Shown: positions 1 through 10,889 of the stretch, one piece after another | How the letters are laid out: the number at the start of each line of letters is the position of its first letter | Position numbering within the stretch: position 1 is the stretch's first letter | From: Litomosoides sigmodontis | Lineage: Eukaryota > Nematoda > Chromadorea > Rhabditida > Onchocercidae | Direction of reading: 5' to 3' | Length of the DNA: 64,000 nt | Assembly: GCA_963070105.1 (NCBI GenBank) | Contig: OY718806.1 | Coordinates: 3,551,365 to 3,615,364 of the forward strand | The notes under the pieces: model-generated | Seen by the model: only the letters and a program-made list of their open reading frames with translations | Told to the model about the DNA's origin: nothing | Databases searched by the model: none | Position numbers and translations under genes: made by a program

Positions 1-92
1 GAAAAAGACCAAAACATTTAAGTCCAGATGTTTTTAAAAAACACGAATCCACGTTAAAAAAAGGTGCTAAAAATAAAATTCGAATATTTAAC

Positions 93-3000
93 CCTCATTG
101 GTTCCGCACTAATAAGTGCATGAAAAGCAACACTAGCAAGCAAAGGTGTACTCCATACGCCTTCTCCGGAATCTGTATTTATCTGAATCGGTGATGTACT
201 TATCCAAATCCGTTCACCTAAAACTGTTTTAAATCATAAAGTAAAAAATCAGTAGTGAAAGCAGAACTACTGCACAACTTACTGGCGATTATTTATGATC
301 TAAAGTGTTAATATATGAATATATTATAATATATGAATTTACTCCTTACTGACCAGGGTATCAGTAACTCGAATAAGTGAGCTCAAAGCTACAAGTTCAA
401 ATAATGGAAAGCCACAAAACAGCATATTTTCTTGACCTCTTGAAAGGTTAGTACTTCGTACGCGGTTTTTTGAAATCACATGCTTTGAAAAGATAGCAAA
501 AAGCATGATGCTACCTTGGCCATTGTCCGCAGAGGAATTTTGATTTAATTGAAAGATGAATTCCTTTAAATGTTGCTTGCTGACGAACATATCAATGCAA
601 TCTATGAAATCAATTATATTTGATGAAATCGACTTGAAAAACGAAGCTGATTCATCGCCGAAAACTGCTTTGCAATTTGTAGCTGACCAAGTGTTCATGC
701 TTATCACAACTCTACGTGCGAAACGCTTATCCCGCATAAAAGGCTCTTTTAACGGTATTATTACCTAGAATTTTATCCGACTTAAAAAAGTTTACATCAC
801 TTTCACGTTTGTTAAATAAATATAATTATTGAAAATGGAAATAAAAATTACGTATAAGCAAAACAAGAATTTTAGAAGACAATTTTTGGTACGTTGTTAA
901 ACAAAGTATTCATAGATGTCGTCTTTCCTCCGCTTTCGAATTTTACACATTAAAATTCAGGAAAAGACAGACAAAAATCCTTTGTTCCAAGAAACAAACT
1001 TCATAACAGTGGATAATTTGTATATACCTTTGGCATAAGCAGATCAACGCGAACATATGTTTTGGGCATTCTTGAAACTTCATGCATTATCTTCGAGATT
1101 TGCTACAAATATAAGTTTTTCGCAATAAAATCACACTTAAGCCATGTTTTAAAAATCAGTAGAAATGTTTCAAAATATTAGAGATGACTCTTAATCCTAC
1201 CAATGCATATTTAATGTCATTGATTACGAACAGAAGCCATCGAATCGTCCTTTGATCGATTAGGAAAAAAAATGGACCAAGAAGAAGATGTGTGACGTTT
1301 GCCGGTACTGAAAATCAGTTAATCAAAATAAAAGTTACAATTAGATATCAACGATATATGGCAGTTCATAAAAGATAGCAAATTATTGAGTCAATTAGAG
1401 TCAGTAGAAACTACTACCTGGGAAACTTTTACATGTCGGATGATAGAAAGAAGCAAGTTCGAGATGGAAAAGAGGACTATCGGCTTCAGAAGTATTTGGT
1501 TTACGATCTGACATGAATAGATTAAACATTGCTTCTTTTTTAGAATTCATATCTGTTACACACTGGACAATAATATCATGCATCCGTATTACGCAATTTT
1601 GAGACATCAACTTTGGCCACAGTTCAACTATTTGAGAGTGTGCACTGGGATCTACAAAAAGAGATAACAATGTAAAATAGCACATAAAAATCAAAATTTG
1701 CAAAGAGTGAACCAAACAACTGTAGTGAAAATCAAAAACAATAATGAGAGTCGCATCTACGCCCTAACCCTAACTTTTATATCCAATGAAAAAATAAATA
1801 TTCAAACCGAAATCATTGTAAAGCTTGCAGAGATGGAACTGCAATATTTTTTGGACCCAGGAAGCGCAATCATTCGCATTATCATATCGAATCCAGTTAC
1901 TGCGATCAGATGAAGCAATATTACTCGGATAAAAATCAAGGGAAAGACGAACTAGAGACACTTGTAGTGCACCGCAATCAATGTCCCAGTCCACAGGATG
2001 ACCTAAAACTTGACTACAGTATTTTGTTAAATTAATCGAAAACACAACAAACAAATGAATTTGAACTGAGAGACAGATAGAAAGAGAGATAGAAACTTAA
2101 AGGCGTACAGAAATATGGAAAAAAGGCCAGGAGTTACTGATTATGCAACTTCCAAAAAAGAATTTCTTTTCAATTAAAACACTTCTATCTTTAAAAAATA
2201 AAGCGGAAAAAATAATACTATTTATGGTCTGATCATCATCACACAGATGAAAATCAATTCTGCCAACGCAAACATGGTATGACGTTCGCTGAACATCGAA
2301 ATGGCGGAATGCATTTGGAATCGTAATTGATGAATTTGATTTAGCCGCTGGTATTTTTATTTCGACAATCTTTAGGGATTAATTATTAGTTAAAACAATT
2401 TTGAAGCAATTATAGCAAATCTGAATGCATAAACGGACCAAGTATGAATTTTGCTTCCTGTAATAATGCAAAAAAACAAGAAACTACAAGAAATTAGACT
2501 ATTTGAATAAAATGCCCAACCTGTGTATGGTATATTTTCGGCACTTTCTTTGGAGAAGCTTTAATAATACTCATGATGTGATCATAAAATGCGATGGCAG
2601 ATCGCACTTGTGGTAAAGTAGCAATCCATAAAATATGGTCTAATAATATCTGTATACGACCATTAAGAACTCTGCCATCTAAAAATAACTCTTTTTAATT
2701 TCGCCGTTTAGTTCAAAAATGTACCTTACACGGACTAAGATACGAGTTAGATAACTACTATTATATGTTATTCTTTAATGATGCTTGCGTGATACGAACT
2801 TTAATAAACTCATACCAGTAGTGGACTTTTTCACACTGATCCTACTCTTTCCATTGCTAGTGATTAATCTTAACGGAGCGGCTACTACATTTCCCGATGA
2901 ATTAGATTGCGTAGATGCTTCGATACGCAATAACTGCCACGTAACCTGATAAATGATGGCATACTAATGGAATAAGGTAAAAAATATTGTGAGAAAAATT

Positions 3001-4577
3001 AAGTGAACCTTTTTGGTTTGCATAAATCATAAAGTAGAAGGTTCCTAATAATATCATTAAATATTTGAAAAAATATGCCATTTTAAACAAGAGCAGTTTG
3101 TTGTCTTTCGTATCTTCAAGTCGAGTATATCGCAAATCACTGACTGTTTGCCAACCCGCACTTTTGCTTTCAACCGCCAATTTAGTGAGCTAAAAAGAAA
3201 ACTTCATGGTAATATATCTTCCAGTACTTCTGATGCCTAAAACAGTTGAACATACAAATAAGAGGCTCAGCAACTTACCGCCAACGAACCTCGAAAAACA
3301 CCAGAATCAAAATTAATCTCCACCGAATTAACATAAAGTGACATCCCTTCTGCAACACGATTAGCAAACCCGTATGTTGAATCTCCAAAGGCACTGAAAT
3401 AATATTTCGTAAACCCTAATGGGCGTTACAAATATTCTACTTGAAAAGTATTTATATATAAATCATGCAATAAAAAAATATACCTCAAAGGATTTGAGCC
3501 ATGTTCAAAAACTTCTTCTGAACTAAGTTCGACTTCTACCCGTATTTCATCAATGAACTAAAAACATATTATGGTAGAATAAGACGAGATCGAGAAGATA
3601 ATACTCATTAAAATGGACATATTTTAGTTTGAATTGTTCTAAATATTATAGAAATGATCGAATTTAACACCAATACTAAAAAAATCGAGCCTGACCAATA
3701 GGCGCAATGACTGGCAACTATTATAAACATGATCGAAATTCGTTTCTTTTCTGTCCAATTCAGCTAATTCAGTATTCCAGTACAAGAAGAAAAAGTTACT
3801 AGTTTCACTGGCTGTGATTTTAGTTTCGTCCAGGGAATCTTGACGGCTATTCTGTTGCAAAGTGCTCGCTTGATTCGTAACCACGTTGGTAATTCCAGGG
3901 CCTGAAAAATGACATTAATTTGTTGAGATGTCCATTTTGCACTATAAACAGACCTCTTAGAAAATATGAATTTTGTAAAGTAAAATGACAGTAGAACAAA
4001 ATACGTGTGGATGCTTACAGCTCGCTAATGGTGCACGATTATTCCTACTGAATAACTATTTTACTATCATACAATTTCTAATTTGAAAGATTAAAAGAGG
4101 ATTAAGCCTGATAATTTATTAATTTAAGGCTTAGAATTACTCAACAAATAAAATGCAACATTTCTGATTTAATCTATAACAGCCAAAATACATCGGAAAG
4201 GATTAATGAAACGGCGATACTCCAATGAAAAAAACCAACTTCACTTAAGACAATTTCATTCAACTCGATGTTCCTTAATTCTCCTTTACCACTCAAAATT
4301 TGTACGCTGATCTGATCAGCTGTAATATTTCGAGCAAATCTGAAATTTGGTCTAACGTAACACAAATTGCCTTGAATATGAGTGATGCATATATATGAGT
4401 GATTAACTATATAACTGTTTATGTTAACTATATAACTGTTTATGTATATTTCGAGAACCATTTATCAAAATACTTGTTCAGAGAAAGAATAGGAATTCCG
4501 AAAAGTTTGCAAAAGAATACACTCAGAAATTACTTTGAAAGATGCTTGATAATTTGATTCTTGATAATATTTGCCAT
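93..4577 (-). CDS. BLTP3: Bridge-like lipid transfer protein, BLTP3/UHRF1BP1 family (5' part, 15 exons)
   Basis: Chorein-type protein that moves phospholipid between membranes on endosomes and related organelles (family knowledge). Exons read on the minus strand: 4534-4577, 4240-4339, 3809-3901, 3484-3557, 3279-3393, 3079-3189, 2816-2945, 2521-2678, 2219-2369, 1808-2002, 1418-1651, 1201-1307, 1028-1102, 350-764, 93-217. All phases join, giving about 709 residues; human BLTP3A is about twice that, so the gene continues left of the window. The start (MANIIKNQIIKHLSKFARN) matches the family N terminus. Other family matches are LPTWLRIKRALCNR (res. ~51-64), IPWTKLKS, SDLRYTRLED (~160), WQLLRIEA (~183), GRIDFHLCDD and VRLSLDFYP. 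The sixth intron appears to use a GC donor (AAAATG|GCATAT); the exon 6 length fits the family only with that junction. No in-frame stop or frameshift was found. Confidence 0.9.
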
Positions 4578-4981
4578 TGTTCGTTAGATCTTTTCCGTAT
4601 TTATTCTTCCAATACTTGGAGTTGGTACCTGCAAAAAATAAAGCTATTAACTATATAATTGTTTATGTTTCCAGCTCAAAGAAATCACCTGTATCACTAA
4701 TTAATTTCATAAATGTGTGCATCTCGATTGACTACCGATGTTAAGAATAGTCATAAATTTTTAAGCGAAAAAACAGCTGGTCCTTAATGACATTCAAAAA
4801 AAAAGTGGAGCTACTAATGTCTGTGTATAGAAATATAAAAAAATCGCCTTGGTTTTTGGCATAACGGAAAGTCATGATTCGTTTTATTTAGGCTTTAACT
4901 ATTAGCTTATTTTAATGATAAATACTCAAATTTCGAAATATTCCCATCGTTATTTACGTCTAGACATCATTATACATTAGA
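4578..4981. other. Upstream region of BLTP3, no gene seen
   Basis: AT-rich sequence immediately 5' of the BLTP3 start. An acceptor-like TTTTTTGCAG lies at about 4629-4638 on the minus strand, so the BLTP3 5'UTR may be spliced or trans-spliced there. Nothing else was seen. Confidence 0.4.
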
Positions 4982-5566
4982 CTAATTCGTTGCTTTTGAC
5001 TCATCTTTACTGCTATCACTTTCTCTATTTAGAAGCACAATACAAATGAAAACTCTATACTTAAAATGGAAAAGATCAATACTCTTACAAGTTATCACCA
5101 GAGAACAACTTTATCAGTCCCCTACTCTAGTTTTGATTCAAAATGAAAAAATATCATTGATTTTAATTTCATTATCAAAAATACCGCACGCAGAAATATG
5201 TTACCAGATATCCTAAGGAGAGGTAAACACATTAACGCATAGAATAGCTTTGTCTGAGTCGTGAGTAAAAGACACGAATAAGAATTTGCTCAGAAAATGA
5301 ATACATTTCGCATTAAATGATAAAGATAGCAAGAATACAATTAATACTGAGAATATGATTCCGCAGGCTATAACATCTCCAGCTTCATGTAAGCTACTGC
5401 CGACTACAAATAACAATAAACCACCACCACAAGGCAGAAGAGAGATCGCACAACTCGCCGATCGCCGAATGTTGGCCTCGTGTCCCTCAGCCGCAAAAGA
5501 AAATTCAAATGTTTCATCGTCTGTAGGAAATATTCGAGGGGGGAGTGATTGGTGCAGGTGAGTCAA
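4982..5566 (-). CDS. Possible small two-pass membrane protein, unassigned
   Basis: An open frame at 5213-5566 starts MTHLHQSLPPRIFP and carries a soluble segment (EFSFAAEGHEANIRR) followed by two hydrophobic stretches (about residues 42-56 and 66-84), so it looks like a small membrane protein. A tttcctacag acceptor inside the frame suggests the first 17 codons could instead be intron. A possible last exon (about 4982-5060) encodes the polar tail NRESDSSKDESKATN and a stop. It joins in phase from a GT at ATATTCTCA|GTATTA, but that splice would remove the second hydrophobic stretch. I do not recognise the family. The upstream gene on the same strand (BLTP3) starts about 400 bp away. The reading is supported only by composition, so exon ends are tentative. 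Confidence 0.35.
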
Positions 5567-5869
5567 AGAGTGTTCTTTTTTGTATCACTGATCATCTCTT
5601 ATCATTTGTCACTGACTGTTATGGAAGAATACATGTAAAAATGTGTAATGGCACCAAATTTCAAGGATGCAAACGCGATAAAAGTATTTAAACAATTAGC
5701 ATAGTCAGGCAGAACGAAAAGGTAAATCGCTTCGAGATCTCAAGTGAACCAATTTACCTTTTCAAGTGCTATCAACGTGCTGATGTTTCATTAAATATTG
5801 AATCGTACCTGTTTTACAGAAATTCGTCCTTTGGTACTTTCTTCTGAAATTGATTGAAATGTATCTTGT

Positions 5870-6330
5870 CGCCTTCCTTTAGTTTGCCTGCTGTTCTTGG
5901 TTTTCTCGAAGCAATCCACGGATTCTGATGAACTTCTCGAAAATTTTAACCTTTTCCTTTAGTTGCCTTCTTGGTTTCCTTGGAAAAATCCAAGAGATCC
6001 GATTATCTAACTTTTTCCTTCAGTTGCTGTTGAAAGAATCCAAGAAATCTGACTACCTCTTTTCCTTAGTTGCTGTTCTTGGTTATGTCACTTTCTCCTT
6101 TATCTTCTTGATTGTTTTGCAAGTATCGAAGAAGTCTGATTACCTAACTTTTTTCTTTAGTTGTTGTTCTTGGTTTCTTGAAGAATTCAAGAAATATAAT
6201 GAACTCGAAGATTTTATTACTTTAGCTGTTCTTCTTGATTTTCTTGGAAGAATCCAAGAAATCTGATGAATTTTTCGAAAATTTTACAAAACTTCGCCTT
6301 CAGTTGCTGTTCTTGACTTCCTTGAAAAAA
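5870..6330. repeat. Degenerate repeat related to the adjoining minisatellite
   Basis: Diverged copies of a segment containing TTTAGTTGCTGTTCTTGG and AAGAATCCAAGAAATCTGAT recur at irregular 45-85 bp spacing (for example near 5879, 5958, 6020, 6066, 6152, 6223, 6299). It merges into the regular 44-bp array at 6331. Open frames on both strands here are by-products of the repeat. Confidence 0.7.
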
Positions 6331-6745
6331 TCCCCGAAATTTGGTCAAATTCTCAAAAAATTCCTGTGAAATAATTCCCGAAATCCGATGAAATTCGCGA
6401 AAAATTCCTTTGAAGTAGTCCCCGAAATCCGATGAAATTCGCGAAAAATTCCCTTGAAATAGTCCCCGAAATCCGGTGAAATTCGCGAAAAATTCCCCTG
6501 AAGTAGTCCCCGAAATGCGATGAAATTCGCGAAAAATTCCCTTGAAATAGTCCCCGAAATCCGATGAAATTCGTGAAAAATTCCCTTGAAACAGTCCCCG
6601 AAATCCGATGAAATTCGCGAAAAATTCCCTTGAAACAGTCCCCGAAATCCGATGAAACTCGTGAAAAATTCCCTTGAAATAGTCCCCGAAATGCGATGAA
6701 ATTCGCGAAAAATCCCCTTGAAATAATTCCCGAAGTCCGGAGTTC
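6331..6745. repeat. 44-bp minisatellite, about 9.5 units
   Basis: Units begin TCCCCGAAATCCGATGAAAT and recur at exactly 44-bp steps: 6331, 6375, 6419, 6463, 6507, 6551, 6595, 6639, 6683, 6727. Variation between copies is by substitution only, with no indels, apart from more divergence in the first and last units. On the minus strand the array sits inside one uninterrupted frame, 6217-6780 (187 codons). Because 44 is not a multiple of 3, three successive units are read in three different frames, giving a 44-residue protein super-repeat (FGDYFKGIFREFHRIS...). Whether this is expressed is unknown. Confidence 0.9.
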
Positions 6746-6780
6746 TCGAAAAGTTGGATTTGTTGAACTACTACCGCCAA

Positions 6781-7708
6781 CCGCTTGAGAGAGAAAACGA
6801 ATGGAATGGATACATTTTCACGGTCGTGTCTCTTTTATAGGCGCGATTTTTGCATTTTCCAAGAAATCCGAATTAAAAATAATTTCACAACTAAATTCAT
6901 TTGCGCGAAAAGCAATGATCGGTGGAAATTTTGAATTTCACAGAACTAAAATCGATTGAGACGACAATTGAGCAGAATTTAAAATACAGAAAGAAACAAA
7001 TCAAAAAGGCTTGTAAAACGTAGTGGAAATTAAATATACTTAAATTTGAGCTAATACTTTATTTTCACTTATATCGTTTTACCATTAATCTTCTAACTAG
7101 CTATTCTATGACTTAAATTTCTTTCACTTCGAGTCTTCAGGATAAGTTTCAGGTTTTGAAAGTTAACTCTATCTTCTTTAATATTTGACTTTTATTGTAT
7201 TCGAGAGTGGTAAAGCCAAAATTGCTATATTTTAAATATTTGCGTAACTTGCAAACTGCTTCCCTCAAAACACTCATTTCCTATTTCTACAAGTGATAAT
7301 TCATGTCAACTAGTAGGAATGTGTTCCGCAGAACGAATTTTCAGAAAATGTTCGTTTGCAAGCAGTTGTCCTTACAGATTTTTGTTTGCACAAAATGCGA
7401 TAGTGCAAAAAATCGTTATGCTTTTGTAGTTGTTGAAATCTCAAGCAGATAAAAATGTTACTTTTCTTTAACTTCAAATGATTTGAATTTTCTGTAGAAA
7501 AACTTGTTTTTTCCCATTATATTTATGTAGAAATTTTTTTGAGTAAGCTAAATTGCATAGCTCATTACTTAAAGGCTCAGTTTTAATAATTTATTTAATC
7601 GATTCATTGCTTTTGTGTTATTGCTAAATCTAAATTAAAGGTACTACTATCGCATCTGTGATACTTCAACCGCAACACTTTAACCGTTCCATTACCTTTT
7701 AGAATCCT
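6781..7708. other. Intergenic, AT-rich
   Basis: No gene, RNA or repeat recognised. Long T and A runs and stop codons occur in all frames. Confidence 0.5.
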
Positions 7709-8544
7709 ATGCAGCGAACCGATAAGCACAATAAATTTTGTGGTATCTATGTGAAATATGAGTATTCTTTTTTCGGATACTTCAACGATCAATCACTATG
7801 CCGAATTTCTCAGATTTGTTGGCATGTTAAAATTGATTCGTAAGCATGAAAGTTTGTTATTTCAGTGATACTAGAAATGAGGTAACAGCGAGAGTGTACG
7901 CAATGGCTGAAAGTTTTCAGCAAAATTATCCTGCAAAAGTTATAAATGAGATTAGGAAAGGCATATTTTTGCACGGAGATGCTACCATTATCGATGATGT
8001 AATCTGTACCTTTTTTCTCACTTCTAAAATTATTCGTGAGCAATTCCAGTTCTTCACATTCCCATATTTAATTTATCTCTTTAGCATTAATATCATAACT
8101 GAAGAAAAATTAAGTTTAAACATGAAAAGTTAGGCTACAACGTTTTTAAGAACCCCAAATGTATATCCTATCATTGAAAGGATAATTGATGATTCACCGT
8201 GCTCATTTTAAATTTTTTGAGAAGCATTATGCGTGACATTACTGCAAATAATATATCTTAGGTAGGAGAACATTTCAGATCCTGGAACTCCTAAGGACAC
8301 TGTTACAAGTGCGCTGGAACAGAAAACAATGCCAAATGTTGGCATTGTTATCACTCATTCCAATTTACTTTGCTGTGGTTTTTCTGGAAAAATTATGTAA
8401 GTTCAAAAGTAAGGTGCGAAGCAAAATGTGACGTGAATGCGTCAGCTGTCTCGAGCATCTTAAACTCTTCAACGGTAACACTAAATTATCTTTTTCCAGG
8501 TTTGCATTGGTGACGGAACAATCGTGTGCGTTGCAATCCTAACA
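7709..8544 (+). CDS. Tentative spliced gene, product unknown
   Basis: Candidate exons are 7709-7839 (ATG, MQRTDKHNKF...), 7866-7998 (after TATTTCAG; NEVTARVYAMAESFQ...), 8279 onward (after AACATTTCAG) and 8502-8544. The first intron would be only 26 bp (7840-7865), far below normal nematode sizes, so exon 1 may not belong; the gene could start upstream or at ATG 7846. Exon 2 has clean acceptor and donor sites. Exon 3 is open in two frames. One continues phase 0 from the 7998 donor and gives a hydrophobic stretch (LALLSLIPIYFAVVFLEKL). The other needs an alternative GT at about 8005 and gives a soluble sequence (TMPNVGIVITHSNLLCCGF). I cannot assign a family. Splice-like signals plus open frames are the only evidence. 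Confidence 0.3.
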
Positions 8545-9237
8545 TTCCAAGTATTATGCGATCCAGTTCAACAACATTGAAATTCCTGCATGTGAACAGT
8601 TCTTAATTTCTGTTCTCAGAAATTCTCCATGATATAGAGCGAGGAGTTTCTGTTTTCTTTTTGAAACGTACAATATTCAGGCATCGAAGATAACTGCAAA
8701 TTTTCGTTTACACATGCGTTCGCAAAATATTTCCATCACCATAGTATGGTTTTCATTTTTTAACGGAAGAGAGTCACATGATTTTTTTCGGAATCTACTA
8801 ATTACGAAATTTGATATCTTATCATCAGATGATGCCGAAAACTTCTAACAATACTGAGGATGAAATGCAGGAAAAGCATTCAAATATCGATAACGATCAT
8901 GTAAAAACTTTCACCCATATGGTCAATTTACGTTTTCTCGTACTTTAATAAGTGTAAGCGACAATTTGCGCGAAATGTTACAGTGTAAAATTTGCAACTA
9001 TTAAATTGGACTGAAAAAGTAACGACGAAAAATATGCTTCGAAACTTTATTTAAGATGTACACATTAGCTTACGCTTAACTTCATTCATGTGAAACAAAC
9101 TAGTAGGTACCATTTAAAGGACAATAAGTTTGTCAGAGAGTGTGAGATAATTATGAAATACATAGGCCTGTATGTTCGTAAATGATCTGCACTGATGCAT
9201 GACTGAAGAAATAGATGGTCTGGAAGGCATTTGAAGA
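8545..9237. other. Intergenic, nothing recognised
   Basis: AT-rich, with no supported coding or structural feature. Confidence 0.5.
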
Positions 9238-9880
9238 TAAATTATGACCATCGGCCAAGGTAGACAAGTTATCGCAAGTTACAACGGATAACGGTGGTGC
9301 ACCAGTTAATCTTCTAAAAAGGCACCAAGATTATCCATGGAACAATCCCCAGAATTGGATTCGGAAGGTCTCGAAAGTTGTTTTTTAAGCTCTACTTTAA
9401 ACAACGCCTGAGAGAATTCTATAAGTTGACTGACCATATCAATGAAGTTCACCAGGAACAAAGTGATAAAATACATCTTTGCCTGGGACGGAAAAAGTTA
9501 CTGAAGGGGACACAAGAGCGATCAGGAATAGTTCCAAGACTTTCTTAGAAATGAAAGAAATGTGGATGGATTATTATCAAAAATTATATTCTGCTGGAAA
9601 AAGAATTGAGATGTTGATGACACGTATTCAGCACGAGCTACGTCCAACGCTAGAGTTCCTAAATCACGGGAAGATATACAACATGACGTGTAATCAACTT
9701 TCATCTTTAGTGGGTGATTATTTTCAATTTCTTATCCAAGGGCTGTAGATCTATGATCACATCATTCAGGAGGAATTACAAAATGAAACAAGTCGTTGTA
9801 GTGAACTGGTGAGACATTAAGCTGAAAGGGGATTGGTTTTAGAAAGAGATCTGGAAGCTTACGATTTTGGAAATCGGATG
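9238..9880 (+). pseudogene. Decayed coiled-coil-like protein fragment
   Basis: Protein-like segments follow one another in different frames with stops between them: LTDHINEVHQEQSDKIHLCL (about 9426), MKEMWMDYYQKLYSAGKRIE (in the 9479-9748 frame), then past a TAG at 9746-9748 IQEELQNETSRCSELVRH, a stop, and ERGLVLERDLEAYDFGNRM. The charged, heptad-like composition with at least two in-frame stops and frame changes looks like a disabled coiled-coil gene. No introns are evident, so a processed copy is possible. The parent gene was not recognised. Confidence 0.35.
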
Positions 9881-10889
9881 GTTTGATTTTTTTTAATCAT
9901 ATTTTATTTACCTTCTCTTTTTTGCATATTTAAAATCATCATATCTTAGATGTTTCTAACTTTACTGGGAAAAGCTTCACTTCAAGTAGATTTTAGGCTT
10001 GGACGATAACGATTGAAAAAAATAAGAACTTAAGAAGACATCATAAAACAGAAGAAAAAAAAAGTAACGGATGCGAAGAAAGGTTTATTGATCAGCCTAG
10101 TTGACCAGGCAGTCCTATTGCTAGCAGTCATATGCTTTGTGTTTGAAAATACCAAATGTTAAAAATTTTTTCATTTTAATATTTTTCGTAAATTTTGCTT
10201 AAGTAGTTAAAAGCTCAATCTTTTCAAGTGCAATCGTACATGAATTAATGTATGTTAATGTTCGCAGATTTAGATTTCTATATTGAATTTTTAATTATTG
10301 ATTAAATAAATTAATGCATTATTACAGCATTAACTTCAAGAGAATATTCATCTTCAGTTGTTCTCTCTGAAAATCTTAAATCTCTTTGGCTTCTCTTTCT
10401 TTTTCCATTTCATTGCTAAAAAAGAGTCCCTGCTTTGTCACTTTAAATCACTTACTTTTAAATAATGAATTGTAGTTGTTTGAATTTGTCGGGTCTCTCG
10501 AATTGTGTGGACCATTTCATGTCATGAAGTCTCATTTAAAAGCACCTAGCCAGTGTTTCTTGAAAGTGTTTTGCAATTTAAAAATTTCTGGAACTTAGAG
10601 TTGAAGGAGAAATACTTGAAAGAAATCAATTATAGCAAAAGTCAAGAATGCATGTGAGAATAAGGCTAAGGTGGGAAATGAGACTTCGGCTAATAAATGT
10701 TTGCATAAAACAGTTGAATCACTAATTGAATGCCGTAGTAGCACTTCATCTCTTATGTAGTCATGTTATCTGAGCACATTACCTTATTGCCTCACAATGA
10801 TCCTTATTAGTGGTCCATTAAATGATGAATTCTTAGCAGTGATTGTAGCATGTAGCATTCACTATTTCATATGACTTTATCCCATTGTA
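9881..10889. other. Intergenic, downstream of 5-phosphatase
   Basis: AT-rich; no gene seen. It holds the 3' flank of the minus-strand phosphatase gene. Confidence 0.5.

Noticed and set aside
1755..1775. CCCTAACCCTAAC telomere-like motif
   Set aside because: Only two partial units; it does not continue and lies next to BLTP3 coding exons.
3639..3884. 81-codon minus-strand frame starting MVTNQAST
   Set aside because: Wrong frame of BLTP3 exon 3; the other frame gives the conserved LPTWLRIKRALCNR.
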